64,000 nt of DNA, from assembly GCF_001026695.1 (NCBI RefSeq), contig NZ_LDNB01000007.1, forward strand, positions 375,556 to 439,555. Direction: 5' to 3'. Position numbers and translations under genes: made by a program. The number at the start of each line of letters is the position of its first letter. Position 1 is the first letter of the stretch. This document shows, in pieces, positions 18,758 to 28,927 of this stretch. This DNA is from Neobacillus vireti (lineage in GTDB: Bacteria; Bacillota; Bacilli; Bacillales; Cytobacillaceae). The notes under the pieces were generated by a model. It did no database searches. It had not been told where the DNA came from and worked only from the letters and a program-made list of their open reading frames with translations.

Positions 18758-18960
18758 CTAAAAACACCTGCATCCTCACACTAATAGATCAAAAGAATCA
18801 TTGTTATTCTTTATGTGGAGTACATGACCAATTTTTTGGGGAAGATCTTTGGCTGAAGTGGGTTTAAGTTTACCTTTTTTAAGTGTATGAGCATGAACTA
18901 ACCATTTTGACCAAATTATCGACTATGTTTAAGGAGTCAGTGATCCTCTATTACACTTTA

Positions 18961-19065
18961 CCGGTCACTTTGGTGGAAATACCGGTCACTTTTAGTAAAA
19001 TACCGGTCACTTTTTACTTTTTACAGGTCACTTTGATGAATTACCGGTGACTTCCGGAATTCTCA
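18961..19065. repeat. 21-bp tandem array, CCGGTCACTT family, block b
   Basis: A second block of five units begins at 18961, 18982, 19003, 19024 and 19044 (21, 21, 21, 20), in the same orientation and 308 bases after block a. The 743 bases between the NERD start and yugJ hold no gene; the roughly 200 bases between the blocks show nothing I can name. Confidence 0.85.
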
Positions 19066-19220
19066 ATAAAATACCCAATGTCTAGCATGTTACATAGATG
19101 ATAAACTACGTATCGGCCAGGCAAAAAATAGATTTTTCTCACAGACGCCATTTTAATCAAGTTTTTTGCAAATTGCCACAAGATAATAAATAATGAATAG
19201 TGAAAAGGATGGTGTTTAGT

Positions 19221-20384
19221 TTGCAAAATTTTACTTTTTGGAATCCCACCAAATTGATTTTTGGAAAAGGCCAGCTCGAGCAATTGAAAAAAGAAGTTCC
19301 TCTCTACGGGAAAAAGGTTTTGCTTGTCTATGGCGGCGGCAGTATTAAACGAAGCGGGCTCTATGATCAGGTTATCGCACTTTTGGGAGAAATTGGTGCC
19401 GAAGTGTTTGAACTATCCGGGGTTGAGCCAAATCCGCGCATTTCTACGGCCCGCAAAGGGGTAGAGATCTGTAAACAAGAAGGAATTGAATTCCTTCTAG
19501 CCGTTGGCGGTGGCAGTGTCATCGATTGTACTAAATTAATCGCAGCGGGTGCGAAATATGATGGCGATTCATGGGATTTAGTCGTAAAAAAAGCGTTCGC
19601 TCATGAGGCGCTGCCTTTTGGTACTGTGTTGACACTTGCTGCAACTGGCTCAGAAATGAATGCCGGCTCGGTCATTACGAATTGGGAAACAAACGAAAAA
19701 TACGGCTGGGGTAGTCCTGTGACATTCCCGAAATTCTCTATTTTAGATCCCGTTAATACGTTCACAGTCCCAAGAAACCAAACGATTTATGGAATCGTCG
19801 ATATGATGTCGCATGTGCTTGAACACTATTTTCACCTTGAGGAGAATACCGATTTTCAGGACCGTATGTGTGAATCATTGCTCACCACCGTGATGGAAAC
19901 GGCGCCTAAATTACTGGCAGACCTTGAAAACTATCAACACCGGGCAACGATTCTTTACAGCGGCACGATGGCATTAAACGGGATTTTAAATATGGGTTAT
20001 CGCGGCGATTGGGCGACACATAACCTAGAGCATGCGGTATCCGCAGTCTATGACATCCCGCATGGCGGGGGGCTTGCTATTTTATTCCCGCATTGGATGG
20101 AGCATAACTTAAGTATCAAACCAGAACGCTTTCAGCAGTTAGCGGTCAGAGTGTTTGGAGTTGACCCTAAAGGGAAAAGTGCGGAAGAAACAGGCCGCGT
20201 GGGAATTAGCAAATTACGAGAATTCTGGAACAGCATTGAGGCGCCGGCTCGGTTAGCAGACTATGATATTGATGACAGCAAGCTTGAGCTGATGGCCGAT
20301 CGCGCAATGGCAAACGGCGAGTTTGGGAATTTTAAAAAGCTGAATCGTGAGGATTGTTTAGCGATTTATCGGGCTTCGTTATAA
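19221..20384 (+). CDS. yugJ: Iron-dependent alcohol dehydrogenase YugJ (butanol dehydrogenase type)
   Basis: A 387-residue group III alcohol dehydrogenase, probably NAD(P)H-dependent. The GGGSVID motif binds the nucleotide. Metal ligands are visible in [12 protein letters not shown] (Asp and His) and in [18 protein letters not shown] (two His). TTG 19221 is chosen: AAGGATGGTG lies seven bases upstream and it gives the usual family length. The 7-codon ATG extension to 19200 contains that site. A hairpin (GGTCCGCTT/AAGTGGACC) follows at about 20409-20430. Confidence 0.92.
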   Translation: MQNFTFWNPTKLIFGKGQLEQLKKEVPLYGKKVLLVYGGGSIKRSGLYDQVIALLGEIGAEVFELSGVEPNPRISTARKGVEICKQEGIEFLLAVGGGSVIDCTKLIAAGAKYDGDSWDLVVKKAFAHEALPFGTVLTLAATGSEMNAGSVITNWETNEKYGWGSPVTFPKFSILDPVNTFTVPRNQTIYGIVDMMSHVLEHYFHLEENTDFQDRMCESLLTTVMETAPKLLADLENYQHRATILYSGTMALNGILNMGYRGDWATHNLEHAVSAVYDIPHGGGLAILFPHWMEHNLSIKPERFQQLAVRVFGVDPKGKSAEETGRVGISKLREFWNSIEAPARLADYDIDDSKLELMADRAMANGEFGNFKKLNREDCLAIYRASL

Positions 20385-20497
20385 AAGTGAAAAATTTGTC
20401 TAAAATGGGTCCGCTTACATAAGTGGACCTTCCTTGATATTCCGCCCATCTTTCGATAAAGTGGTAGTGAAAATAATAAATTTATGGAGGATCATAC

Positions 20498-21844
20498 ATG
20501 ACACACGTTCGTTTTGATTACTCGAAAGCCCTTACTTTCTTTGGGGAACATGAACTTACATATTTACGAGATGCTGTTAAGGTTGCCCATCATTCTTTAC
20601 ATGAGCAAACAGGCGCAGGCAGCGACTTTTTAGGCTGGATTGACCTGCCAACAAACTATGACAAAGAAGAATTCTCACGCATCCAAAAGTCAGCTGAAAA
20701 AATCAAGGCTGATTCCGATGTTCTTCTTGTGATTGGGATTGGAGGTTCCTATCTAGGGGCAAGAGCGGCGATTGAAATGCTGCAACATAGCTTCTATAAT
20801 GCCCTTCCGAAAGAAAAACGGAAAACACCGCAAATCATTTTTGTCGGCAACAATATTAGTTCATCATATATGAGTGATGTAATCGACCTCCTTGATGGCA
20901 AGGATTTCTCCATCAACGTCATCTCGAAATCAGGGACGACAACAGAACCGGCGATTGCCTTCCGGATTTTCCGCAAGCTGCTAGAGGAAAAATACGGTGT
21001 AGAGGAAGCGCGCAAACGAATTTATGCGACAACAGACAAAGCAAGAGGTGCTTTAAAAACTTTATCAAATGAAGAAGGCTACGAAACTTTTGTGATTGCT
21101 GATGATATCGGCGGTCGTTACTCGGTTTTAACAGCTGTTGGATTGCTGCCGATTGCTGTTAGCGGTGCAGACATTGAAAAAATGATGAGCGGGGCTGCTA
21201 AGGCCCAAGAAGACTTCGGTCATTCAGAGCTTGAAGATAACCAAGCCTACCAATATGCGGCTGTAAGAAATGCGCTATATAATAAAGGCAAAACAATCGA
21301 AATGCTGATTAACTATGAGCCAGGCCTGCAGTATTTTTCAGAATGGTGGAAGCAGCTATTTGGAGAAAGCGAAGGCAAAGATCAAAAAGGTATTTTCCCA
21401 GCTTCAGCCAACTTCTCGACAGACCTTCATTCGCTTGGTCAATATGTTCAAGAAGGACGGCGCGATTTGTTTGAAACGATTATCAAGGTTGAAAAGCCCC
21501 GCCGTGAGCTAACGATTGAAGCGGTTGAAACAGATTTGGATGGTCTCAATTATCTAGCCGGAAAATCGCTTGACTTTGTAAACAATAAAGCATTTGAAGG
21601 AACGATGCTTGCCCATACCGATGGCGACGTGCCAAACCTCATTGTTACGATTCCAGCGATGGATGAATATACATTTGGATACCTTGCCTACTTCTTCGAA
21701 AAAGCCTGTGCGATGAGCGGCTACCTGCTTGGCGTCAACCCATTCGACCAGCCAGGCGTTGAGGCCTATAAGGTAAATATGTTTGCGTTATTAGGGAAAC
21801 CTGGGTTTGAAGAAAAGAAAGCAGAATTAGAAAAACGCTTATAG
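20498..21844 (+). CDS. pgi: Glucose-6-phosphate isomerase
   Basis: A 448-residue glycolytic isomerase. The family signatures are intact: GIGGSYLGA, the phosphate-binding [22 protein letters not shown] and [18 protein letters not shown] precedes the ATG. It follows yugJ, as in the B. subtilis yug locus, and shares a bidirectional terminator with the convergent K+ channel gene. Confidence 0.97.
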   Translation: MTHVRFDYSKALTFFGEHELTYLRDAVKVAHHSLHEQTGAGSDFLGWIDLPTNYDKEEFSRIQKSAEKIKADSDVLLVIGIGGSYLGARAAIEMLQHSFYNALPKEKRKTPQIIFVGNNISSSYMSDVIDLLDGKDFSINVISKSGTTTEPAIAFRIFRKLLEEKYGVEEARKRIYATTDKARGALKTLSNEEGYETFVIADDIGGRYSVLTAVGLLPIAVSGADIEKMMSGAAKAQEDFGHSELEDNQAYQYAAVRNALYNKGKTIEMLINYEPGLQYFSEWWKQLFGESEGKDQKGIFPASANFSTDLHSLGQYVQEGRRDLFETIIKVEKPRRELTIEAVETDLDGLNYLAGKSLDFVNNKAFEGTMLAHTDGDVPNLIVTIPAMDEYTFGYLAYFFEKACAMSGYLLGVNPFDQPGVEAYKVNMFALLGKPGFEEKKAELEKRL

Positions 21845-21853
21845 AAAAACCAA

Positions 21854-21893
21854 AAAAGAGTGCTGATATGAAAATTATCAGTACTCTTTTATT
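21854..21893. terminator. Bidirectional pgi/yugO terminator
   Basis: AAAAGAGTGCTGAT pairs with ATCAGTACTCTTTT (one G-T pair), with T- and A-runs on both sides. Confidence 0.85.
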
Positions 21894-22875
21894 TAAATAT
21901 TAATAACTGGTCGTTTTCTTCAACTGTAAATGAATGAACAGGATTAAGTATGGTATCCTCGCCTCTTTTAATGCCAATTAGGAGGAAACCTTGATTTAAC
22001 AACCTCTGGCATACTTCCCCAAAACTTTTTCCAATGTCCTTTTCCTTCGCCATAAAAGACGACAATCTGCTTTCCTGTAACTGATGGACAACATTTGATA
22101 ACAACCCGTCACCATTGGAATGCAAACTGTTGACCATAAAGACACTTGTCAATTTATTGGACTGAATTACTTCGTCTGCACCTGCTCTTAAGGCGTTAAT
22201 TACCTGCTCCGCCGTTAAAATTTCCACAATGCATTTTACCTGTATGCATAAACCTTTAATCGTCAGCAGCGTTAAAATGCTATTCATGTCCGCCTGGAGT
22301 TCATCATTTCCCCGGTCAGCGGTAATCAGCACCTTCTCGGCATGCTGAATATCACTTTTGAGTATCGTTTCATCTACATGCCCTTTCCCCTGGATAAAAT
22401 GAACAAATCTCGATTTAACCGGATTTGCTTCGAGCGTTTCGTCAATCAAGACAATCATTTGCGGGAAGCTAACGCTTGTCAGCTTATGAATTAACTCTCT
22501 TGATCGCTCGTTCCAGCCGATAATAATGATATGACCTGTTCCTTTAAAGGGGATTCTGCCTTCAGAAAAGGCATCTTGTTTGGTAACGGCCGCCGCTGCT
22601 AAGGTCCCAAAATAGGAGGAGACAAAACCGACTCCAAGCAAGATTAATACGAGCGCTGTGAGTCTGCCTAGGAAAGAGCGGGGGACATAATCACCATATC
22701 CCACCGTCGAGGCAGTGATAATTGCCCACCAAATGCCATCGAAAACCGATGGAAAGGTTTCAGGCTCTAAAAGGTGAATGGAAATGCCAAATGATAGAAA
22801 TACAAGAAGGGCAATGACTAGAATACGGACTAGGAGCGGCAATCGTAAAAAGCTAATATAAACTCTGTTTGGCAC
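21889..22875 (-). CDS. yugO: Potassium channel YugO with TrkA-N/RCK domain
   Basis: A 328-residue K+ channel. Two membrane helices flank the selectivity filter TVGYGD (about residues 57-62). A cytosolic RCK domain follows, starting at GHIIIIGWNERS, with a TrkA-C-like end. In B. subtilis YugO mediates potassium release for biofilm signalling. GTG 22875 is preferred because AGAGGT lies seven bases upstream; GTG 22884 overlaps that site. The small mstX gene that precedes yugO in B. subtilis was not seen here. Confidence 0.9.
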   Translation of the reverse strand: MPNRVYISFLRLPLLVRILVIALLVFLSFGISIHLLEPETFPSVFDGIWWAIITASTVGYGDYVPRSFLGRLTALVLILLGVGFVSSYFGTLAAAAVTKQDAFSEGRIPFKGTGHIIIIGWNERSRELIHKLTSVSFPQMIVLIDETLEANPVKSRFVHFIQGKGHVDETILKSDIQHAEKVLITADRGNDELQADMNSILTLLTIKGLCIQVKCIVEILTAEQVINALRAGADEVIQSNKLTSVFMVNSLHSNGDGLLSNVVHQLQESRLSSFMAKEKDIGKSFGEVCQRLLNQGFLLIGIKRGEDTILNPVHSFTVEENDQLLIFK

Positions 22876-23076
22876 GACCGACACCTCTTTCTACTACCAC
22901 CTATTATGGACGAAAAAGTTCCATTTGATAATTAGGGCTTGGCATATTTTACCCAGTACATTATTCACACAAAGTTCTAATGTTTTTCTAATAACTACTT
23001 GCTTTCCATTGAGAAAACTTATAAATTATGGTTAATAACATGTTTATAATTATAACTAGGAAAGAGGGTTGGAGAC

Positions 23077-23241
23077 ATGGGTATTGGAATGAACACACTT
23101 CTATCAAAGATTGAAAAAACAAGGTTGGAAATGATTCATTTAGCCCATCTTTATGGTTATTCTAATCCAAATGTTGTCCAATGCAGCCAGAAACTCGATT
23201 CCCTGTTAAATATTTATGATAAAAAAAATGAAAAATATTAA
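23077..23241 (+). CDS. Spo0E-family aspartyl-phosphate phosphatase
   Basis: A 54-residue helical-hairpin protein with the family signature SQKLD near the C-terminus, preceded by a first helix LLSKIEKTRLEMIHLAHLYG. Proteins of this family dephosphorylate Spo0A~P and so delay sporulation. AAGAGGG lies nine bases before the ATG. The gene stands alone between yugO and the HTH/MFS pair and ends at a perfect hairpin. Confidence 0.85.
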   Translation: MGIGMNTLLSKIEKTRLEMIHLAHLYGYSNPNVVQCSQKLDSLLNIYDKKNEKY

Positions 23242-23258
23242 ATATATAATAGTAAAGA

Positions 23259-23288
23259 AACCTTCCAATTTAATATGGAAGGTTTTTT
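23259..23288. terminator. Terminator after the Spo0E-type gene
   Basis: AACCTTCCA/TGGAAGGTT stem of nine pairs, then T6; it also lies at the end of the convergent HTH gene. Confidence 0.85.
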
Positions 23289-23289
23289 G

Positions 23290-23889
23290 TTAGTCCTCGT
23301 CTGCGTCCGTGTCATCGACGCGATAACTCAACATAATATAGGCGTATTTAGATTTTTGATTTAGTTGTTCCTCGGTGAGGTTGGGCAGGCTTGATTCCTC
23401 AATGCTTTCCACCTGGTTCGGTTGCTCGTGAATTGAGCGCATCATTCGCTCGTGTGATGTTTCCCATTCTCTTCCCGTCAAGGTCGGCAGACTAATCATT
23501 AAATTCACTTGCTTATCAAAGTCGGGCTTTCCTTTTTTTAATTCTGATTGAAGAAGCTTCAGGCCAGGCTGGAGCAGATTCATGATTTCCTCCATAACGG
23601 TGCCATGATGTTCCTTTAACAATGCTTCATCAAACTCAAAACTATGGCCAGCTGCATGCGTCCGCTTATAGTATTTTTCAATTAAATTTCCCTGCTGGCG
23701 GGTTTCAACCAGCTCTAGCAGGCCTGCTTCCTCGAGTTTTTTAACATGGTAGTATAACCGCGACGGCTTCTCATTCAATTCATCGGCAATTTGGCCCACG
23801 GTAACCGGTTCTTTGGCAATGTCCAGAATTCCTCTTTTTCTAACATCTAACATCATTTTGGCTATTTCAATATCATCGATTTTTTTCAC
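23290..23889 (-). CDS. ArsR-like winged-helix regulator paired with an MFS transporter
   Basis: A 199-residue regulator. The N-terminal winged helix at about residues 8-72 (VTVGQIADELNEKPSRLYYHVKKLEEAGLL) is of the ArsR/HTH_20 type, followed by a helical effector or dimerisation region and an acidic tail. It starts at GTG behind GGAGGTAAG, 15 bases after the stop of the upstream transporter gene, so the two are co-transcribed. It probably controls that transporter. Confidence 0.82.
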   Translation of the reverse strand: MKKIDDIEIAKMMLDVRKRGILDIAKEPVTVGQIADELNEKPSRLYYHVKKLEEAGLLELVETRQQGNLIEKYYKRTHAAGHSFEFDEALLKEHHGTVMEEIMNLLQPGLKLLQSELKKGKPDFDKQVNLMISLPTLTGREWETSHERMMRSIHEQPNQVESIEESSLPNLTEEQLNQKSKYAYIMLSYRVDDTDADED

Positions 23890-23904
23890 AAAAACTTACC
23901 TCCA

Positions 23905-25173
23905 TTATTCATTAACGGCTGCCGGCACTGCTGTTTCAGGAATAGATTCGGTTTGCTGAACCGACAGGCTTTTATAGCCCTTTAGGAAGGGCATGAATCC
24001 TGCGACAATGATAAGCAGTGCCCCTGATATCGCTGTTCCATACAAAACACCGATTTCTTTCGATAACCATCCGCCAAACAAAATTCCAATCATCGACGAA
24101 GTACTGGCTGTAATCCCCAGTAAAGAGGAACCCCTGCCTCTAAAGGCGGATGGAGTTATTTTTAAAAAGATGCTGCTTAACGGAACATTTAAAAAGGCAT
24201 TCATTACTCCTGTCATTATACTCCAAATATATACAGGAAGGATGCCATAAAGTAATTGAAGCGTATCAACCGGAATGATTACCACCATCAAAACCCCAAT
24301 TGTGGCAGTACCCAGTAAAAAAATCGTACTTGGATTCAATTTCTTAAGGGCATAGGGAGCGGCAAAACCAGCGCCGAAAATAACACCAACCGCCGACGCC
24401 GCTTCAATAAAACCAAAATGAAAGGCGGAAACATGAAACTCATTGGTGAGGACGGCGATAAGATTTGTATTCAATATTCCGCAGACAAGGGTAATTGGCA
24501 TCAGCAGAATGAGCAGGAATCGTAAGGCTGGCATCCCGACGACCTCTTTCACACCTGAGCCAATCGAGCTGAAGTATGATTCAGAAGATCGAGCAGCTGC
24601 CAATTTATTCTTACCAAGATTTCGTAACGAGAGAATGAACAAAGCTGAAACGGCAAAGGTAACAGAATCAATCGCAAAAATAAAATTGTAATTGTTTGTC
24701 ATCATCAACAGCGCACCAACTGAAGGACCGATGATATCCATTGCCGCCCTTGTTGATTGTGACAGAGAAATCGCCTGCTGGATATTTTCTTCCCCAACAA
24801 GGTCAGGTATCGATGAAGATCGGGCCGGATCGAACAGGGCAGAACCAAGACCTTGGAAAGCAATTAAGATAATAAGCGCCGCGGCCGAGTGGTGGAAGGG
24901 AATCATTAAACAGACAATCACCATCCGGTAAAAATCGGCCCCGACCATGAGCCATTTTCGGTTATATTTATCCGCTAACGGACCAAAGAAGATCCCAAAA
25001 AAGGCAGTCGGGAGAAGCTGAGCGAAAATAACCAGACCGATGGCTAGAGGGTCCTTCGATAAGGTAGCAACTAAGTATACAATTGCAATTCTCGTGAATC
25101 CATCCCCTAATTGTGAAATGATTTGCCCGAGCCAAAACCGAAGATAGTTTCGGTTTTTAAGAATTCTAAACAT
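23905..25173 (-). CDS. MFS transporter (MFS_3 type)
   Basis: A 422-residue 12-helix exporter that begins FRILKNRNYLRFWLGQ, typical of the MFS_3/enterobactin-exporter-like group. The loop ADKYNRKWLM between helices 2 and 3 is the MFS motif A. ATG 25173 has AAAGGA eight bases upstream; ATG 25182 overlaps it. The substrate is unknown. It forms an operon with the downstream ArsR-like regulator. Confidence 0.85.
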   Translation of the reverse strand: MFRILKNRNYLRFWLGQIISQLGDGFTRIAIVYLVATLSKDPLAIGLVIFAQLLPTAFFGIFFGPLADKYNRKWLMVGADFYRMVIVCLMIPFHHSAAALIILIAFQGLGSALFDPARSSSIPDLVGEENIQQAISLSQSTRAAMDIIGPSVGALLMMTNNYNFIFAIDSVTFAVSALFILSLRNLGKNKLAAARSSESYFSSIGSGVKEVVGMPALRFLLILLMPITLVCGILNTNLIAVLTNEFHVSAFHFGFIEAASAVGVIFGAGFAAPYALKKLNPSTIFLLGTATIGVLMVVIIPVDTLQLLYGILPVYIWSIMTGVMNAFLNVPLSSIFLKITPSAFRGRGSSLLGITASTSSMIGILFGGWLSKEIGVLYGTAISGALLIIVAGFMPFLKGYKSLSVQQTESIPETAVPAAVNE

Positions 25174-25380
25174 AAATAACATCCTTTCGGTAAAAGTAAT
25201 TTTATCGTTAAAATTTATTTTAATGATTAATTTTATTTTAACAGGGAGTTTCGCAAATGTAAATAATGGAAACGCCCTTTTGAAAAAAAGACCAGTGACC
25301 AGATTATGTTAAAGGAATAATTTCCAGCCAAGAAGCAGACTTTATTATGGACATACACTTTTGAATCGGGGTGTAGAGAA

Positions 25381-27057
25381 GTGATTGTAGGGATAAAAAA
25401 AGAGCGGCGATACATTCTCTTCGCTTTCATTGTTTTAGCGGCCTATCTTTCTCCGCTTTTTATTCTCCAGGAAAATGCCCATATCCGGGTTCATGATAAT
25501 TTGGATTCAAACTTGGCGTGGTATAGGGTGTTAGCGCGAAGCGGGGAAATGTTCGGCGGCGTAAATGGAGTGATACCGCAAATTATTAATGGGCAGCTGT
25601 CGAGGAATGCCTTTGGGACTGAATATAGCCTGATTGTCTGGTTATATGCTCTCTTTCCGACAATGATTGCCTATGCCCTAAGCCAGACAATTACTAGAAT
25701 TGCTGCCTTTTTCGGCATGTATTTATTGTTGAAAAAACATTTACTTCCTGGTGAGCGGTGGCTGCCCTTTCAAATAGGCAGCGCGCTTGCGTTTGCCCTA
25801 ACACCATTTTGGCCGTCGGGAATGTTGAGTACATTAGGGATACCACTCGCACTTTGGGCATTTCTTAACATTCGGAAGGACGGGGGAACGTGGAAGGATT
25901 ATCTGGTACTTACCTTGTTGCCGTTATACGCAAGTATTGTTTTAGGCTTTTTCTTCTTCTTGAGTGCAATGGGGATTTTTTGGCTGACGGATTTCCTCCG
26001 GGGAAAGGGCTGGAATCTTCGCTTTTTGTTTTCGATTGCTTATATGTCATTAATTTTTATGATTGTGGAATATCGCTTAGTCTTTTCCTTTCTATATAAG
26101 GGAGAGCCCAATAGCCGCGATGAGTATTTTCACGCGGAGCTCCCTTTTTGGCGCACTGTTCGGCTTTTTTTCAAAAATTATCTGCTGGGGCACACCCATG
26201 TCATGACTGTTCATAGCTTATTTATCCTGCCTGCCACCTTCATTGCCATCTATTTAGTTTATTCAAAAAGGCTATGGAAGCAGGAAAAGTGGTTTGTGTT
26301 TTTATTTGGCTTAAATCTTGTCTTGTCGCTTTGGTATGCCTTTTGGTTTTATGAGGGCTGGCTCCCGTTAACTAAAAAGTTTCATTTCATGGATACCTTT
26401 AATTTTGCCCGCTATCACTTCCTAAGACCGCTTGTGATCTATGGAAGCTTCGCTCTCGCGTTAAAAATTATTTCACTTCAAGGAATAAGCTGGGCGAAAA
26501 TGGCAAAGTGGGCTATCGTCATGCAAATTCTTTTTTTAGGGTTGTTTAATGACGAAATTATTTATCGGCAAAAGCCGACTGTCAAAGAGTTTTTCGCTGA
26601 GGAAATGTTCTATGAAATAAAAGAGCATATTGGCTTGAAGCAGGAGGAATATCGAATTGCCAGTATCGGAATTCATCCGGCGATCTCCCAATATAACGGC
26701 TTTTACACACTTGATACATACAATAATTTTTATCCATTAAACTATAAACATCAATTTAGGAAAATAATTGAAAAGGAATTAGCGGAAAATAAAACCATCC
26801 GCAACTATTTCGATCAATGGGGCGGCCGCTGCTATATTTTCACAGCACAGCTTGGGAAGAGGTATATGATCAAAAAGGATTCCAAACGCCATTTAAAAAA
26901 ATTGCAATTGAATACAGATGTATTTAAAGAAATGGGCGGCCGCTATATTTTTTCAGCGATCCCAATTGATAATGCCGCCGAAAATAGCCTCGCGCTCGAT
27001 AAGATATTCGAATCAAAAACGTCTGCCTGGAAAATTTACTTATATAAGACTTTGTAG
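25381..27057 (+). CDS. Polytopic membrane protein, YkoS-like (DUF6044)
   Basis: A 558-residue integral membrane protein with about ten hydrophobic helices up to about residue 385. A soluble region of about 170 residues follows, rich in aromatic residues and ending ..IYLYKTL. The early HIRVHDNLDSNLAW segment resembles the acidic extracytoplasmic loop of GT-C-fold transferases. With the downstream GT2 gene it matches the B. subtilis ykoS-ykoT pair. A glycan-lipid transfer role is inferred. The GTG start has only a modest ribosome binding site. Confidence 0.75.
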   Translation: MIVGIKKERRYILFAFIVLAAYLSPLFILQENAHIRVHDNLDSNLAWYRVLARSGEMFGGVNGVIPQIINGQLSRNAFGTEYSLIVWLYALFPTMIAYALSQTITRIAAFFGMYLLLKKHLLPGERWLPFQIGSALAFALTPFWPSGMLSTLGIPLALWAFLNIRKDGGTWKDYLVLTLLPLYASIVLGFFFFLSAMGIFWLTDFLRGKGWNLRFLFSIAYMSLIFMIVEYRLVFSFLYKGEPNSRDEYFHAELPFWRTVRLFFKNYLLGHTHVMTVHSLFILPATFIAIYLVYSKRLWKQEKWFVFLFGLNLVLSLWYAFWFYEGWLPLTKKFHFMDTFNFARYHFLRPLVIYGSFALALKIISLQGISWAKMAKWAIVMQILFLGLFNDEIIYRQKPTVKEFFAEEMFYEIKEHIGLKQEEYRIASIGIHPAISQYNGFYTLDTYNNFYPLNYKHQFRKIIEKELAENKTIRNYFDQWGGRCYIFTAQLGKRYMIKKDSKRHLKKLQLNTDVFKEMGGRYIFSAIPIDNAAENSLALDKIFESKTSAWKIYLYKTL

Positions 27058-27077
27058 ACATCGGAGGTTTAGAACAG

Positions 27078-28109
27078 ATGATGGAACCAGTCCTAACCAT
27101 TGTAGTGCCATGCTATAACGAGGAAGAGGTATTACCGGAGACGATAAGTCAACTGCAGCAGCTGTTGAAGGAACTGATTAATGATACGCTTGTTTCAAAA
27201 CATAGTAAGATCTTGTTTGTTGATGATGGGAGTAAAGACCACACATGGGAAATAATTTATAAAGAGGGGTTACGGAATGAATTTGTCCGGGGATTAAAAT
27301 TAGCGGGAAATGTTGGACACCAGAATGCCTTACTCGCCGGGCTGTTTGCAGCCAAGGAGCTTTCGGATTGTATCATTTCCATTGATGCCGATTTGCAGGA
27401 TGATATTCAGGTTATCCGCGAATTTATATTAAAGTTCCACGAAGGCTGTGAAATTGTTTACGGTGTCAGGAAAGGGCGGGCGACGGATACGTTCTTTAAA
27501 CGGAGTACAGCACAGGGCTTTTATAAAATGATGAAAAGTCTTGGAGTAAATCTTGTCTATAATCATGCTGATTTCAGGTTAATGAGCAAAAGGGCTGTCC
27601 AAGAGTTGGCAAGGTTTAAAGAGGTTAACCTTTTCTTAAGAGGGATTGTTCCACTGCTCGGCTTTCGCTCCGATGTCGTTTATTATGATCGGTTAGAGAG
27701 ACAAGCTGGTCAAACGAAATATCCTTTAAAAAAAATGCTTGCCTTTGCCTTTGATGGAATTACTTCCTTTTCTATTTCACCAATCCGCTTTGTCTTAGTC
27801 ATTGGACTCGTTTCTTTTATTATGAGCCTTGTCTTTGGCGGCTACTTCTTAACACTTAAATTTTTGGGAAACACCGAGACAGGCTGGACGTCGCTGATTA
27901 CTTCCATTTGGCTTATCGGCGGTCTCCAGTTAATTGCGATAGGCTTAATTGGGGAGTATGTCGGAAAAATTTATAAAGAGACAAAGCAGCGTCCAAAATA
28001 CATTGTTGATATTGATTCTTTTAATTTGCCCGTGCCAAGGCGCCATTTGCTCCAGCAAACAGGGGAAAATGAGGTTTTGGACAAAGGAATTTTGTCATCG
28101 AAAAGATAA
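27078..28109 (+). CDS. ykoT: GT2 glycosyltransferase, YkoT/GtrB-like
   Basis: A 343-residue membrane-anchored GT-A enzyme. VVPCYNEEEVLPET starts the nucleotide-sugar fold, ISIDADLQDD gives the DxD-type metal site, and two C-terminal membrane helices (about residues 230-255 and 265-290) match DPM1/GtrB polyprenyl-phosphate glycosyltransferases. It lies 20 bases after the YkoS-like gene behind CGGAGGT. The pair probably makes and uses a lipid-linked sugar for cell-surface decoration. Confidence 0.85.
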   Translation: MMEPVLTIVVPCYNEEEVLPETISQLQQLLKELINDTLVSKHSKILFVDDGSKDHTWEIIYKEGLRNEFVRGLKLAGNVGHQNALLAGLFAAKELSDCIISIDADLQDDIQVIREFILKFHEGCEIVYGVRKGRATDTFFKRSTAQGFYKMMKSLGVNLVYNHADFRLMSKRAVQELARFKEVNLFLRGIVPLLGFRSDVVYYDRLERQAGQTKYPLKKMLAFAFDGITSFSISPIRFVLVIGLVSFIMSLVFGGYFLTLKFLGNTETGWTSLITSIWLIGGLQLIAIGLIGEYVGKIYKETKQRPKYIVDIDSFNLPVPRRHLLQQTGENEVLDKGILSSKR

Positions 28110-28117
28110 ATTTAGTG

Positions 28118-28153
28118 GAAAGAGTTTTCTTTAAAAAGGAAAGCTCTTTTTTA
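28118..28153 (+). terminator. Terminator of the ykoS/ykoT-like operon
   Basis: An AAAGAG...CTCTTT stem extended by TTTC/GAAA-type pairs, followed by T6. Confidence 0.7.
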
Positions 28154-28223
28154 TTGTCGTACAACTCTCCCTGCCTGAATAAATATGAGGAGACAGGCTT
28201 TTTCTTAGATTGGAGGGAGTAGT

Positions 28224-28850
28224 TTGAATGTTTTTTTAAGCTATATATTGTTAGGATTATCACTGGCTGCACCAATTGGACCGATTAATGCGGCGCAAAT
28301 TGATCGGGGAATCAGACATGGCTTCATGCACTCATGGTTGATTGGGGTCGGGGCTGTAGTAGCGGATGGCGTATATATGCTTGTTGTTTACATAGGGGTT
28401 GTCCAATTTTTGGAAACCTCATTTATGCAAACCTTTCTTTGGTTTTTTGGCTGTTTTGTTTTGATGTACACTGGGATTGAAACGTTTATGAATTCCGGGA
28501 AGATCGAACTAGAGTATACAAGAAGCAGCGAACCGCTGATAAAATCGTTTTTTTCCGGCTTCTTGATGTCCATCTCCAATCCATTAACGATTCTGTTTTG
28601 GTTAGGAATTTACGGATCCGTCCTCGCAAAGACTGCTGCAACCTATGAGAGCAGCCAATTAATCCTTTACAGCAGCGCTATTTTTTTCGGGCTTTTCCTA
28701 TGGGATATTGTCATGGCCAGTGTGGCCAGCAGTTTTCGAAAATATTTAACCTCGCAATTACTTGTTGTTATTTCCTTCTTATCCAGTCTTTCGTTGATTG
28801 GCTTTGGAATTTACTTCGGAATCCAGGCTTTTAATAACTTATTTGGGTAA
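28224..28850 (+). CDS. LysE-family amino-acid exporter
   Basis: A 208-residue protein with six membrane helices. It starts with the LysE/RhtB signature GLSLAAPIGPINAAQIDRG, and the mid-protein SISNPLTILFW block is also typical. It probably exports an amino acid or related metabolite; the substrate cannot be assigned. The TTG start is set by TGGAGGGAG; the ATG at 28228 runs directly into a stop. Confidence 0.87.
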   Translation: MNVFLSYILLGLSLAAPIGPINAAQIDRGIRHGFMHSWLIGVGAVVADGVYMLVVYIGVVQFLETSFMQTFLWFFGCFVLMYTGIETFMNSGKIELEYTRSSEPLIKSFFSGFLMSISNPLTILFWLGIYGSVLAKTAATYESSQLILYSSAIFFGLFLWDIVMASVASSFRKYLTSQLLVVISFLSSLSLIGFGIYFGIQAFNNLFG

Positions 28851-28905
28851 AAGAGGGGCTTTCCATAAAGTCAGGTCTCTGACCTTTGGTAGCCCCTCTT
28901 GTTTT
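28851..28905. terminator. Large hairpin after the LysE gene
   Basis: AAGAGGGGCT and AGCCCCTCTT enclose an inner TCAG/CTGA hairpin; GTTTT follows. Confidence 0.75.
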
Positions 28906-28927
28906 AGTTATTGGCTGGTTCAATAGG

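Noticed and set aside
18653..19065. Possible CRISPR array (also considered for 32841, 36942 and 38146)
   Set aside because: The conserved core is only 8-12 bases and the period 21, far shorter than CRISPR repeat plus spacer; variable parts are degenerate, not unique, and no cas gene is nearby.
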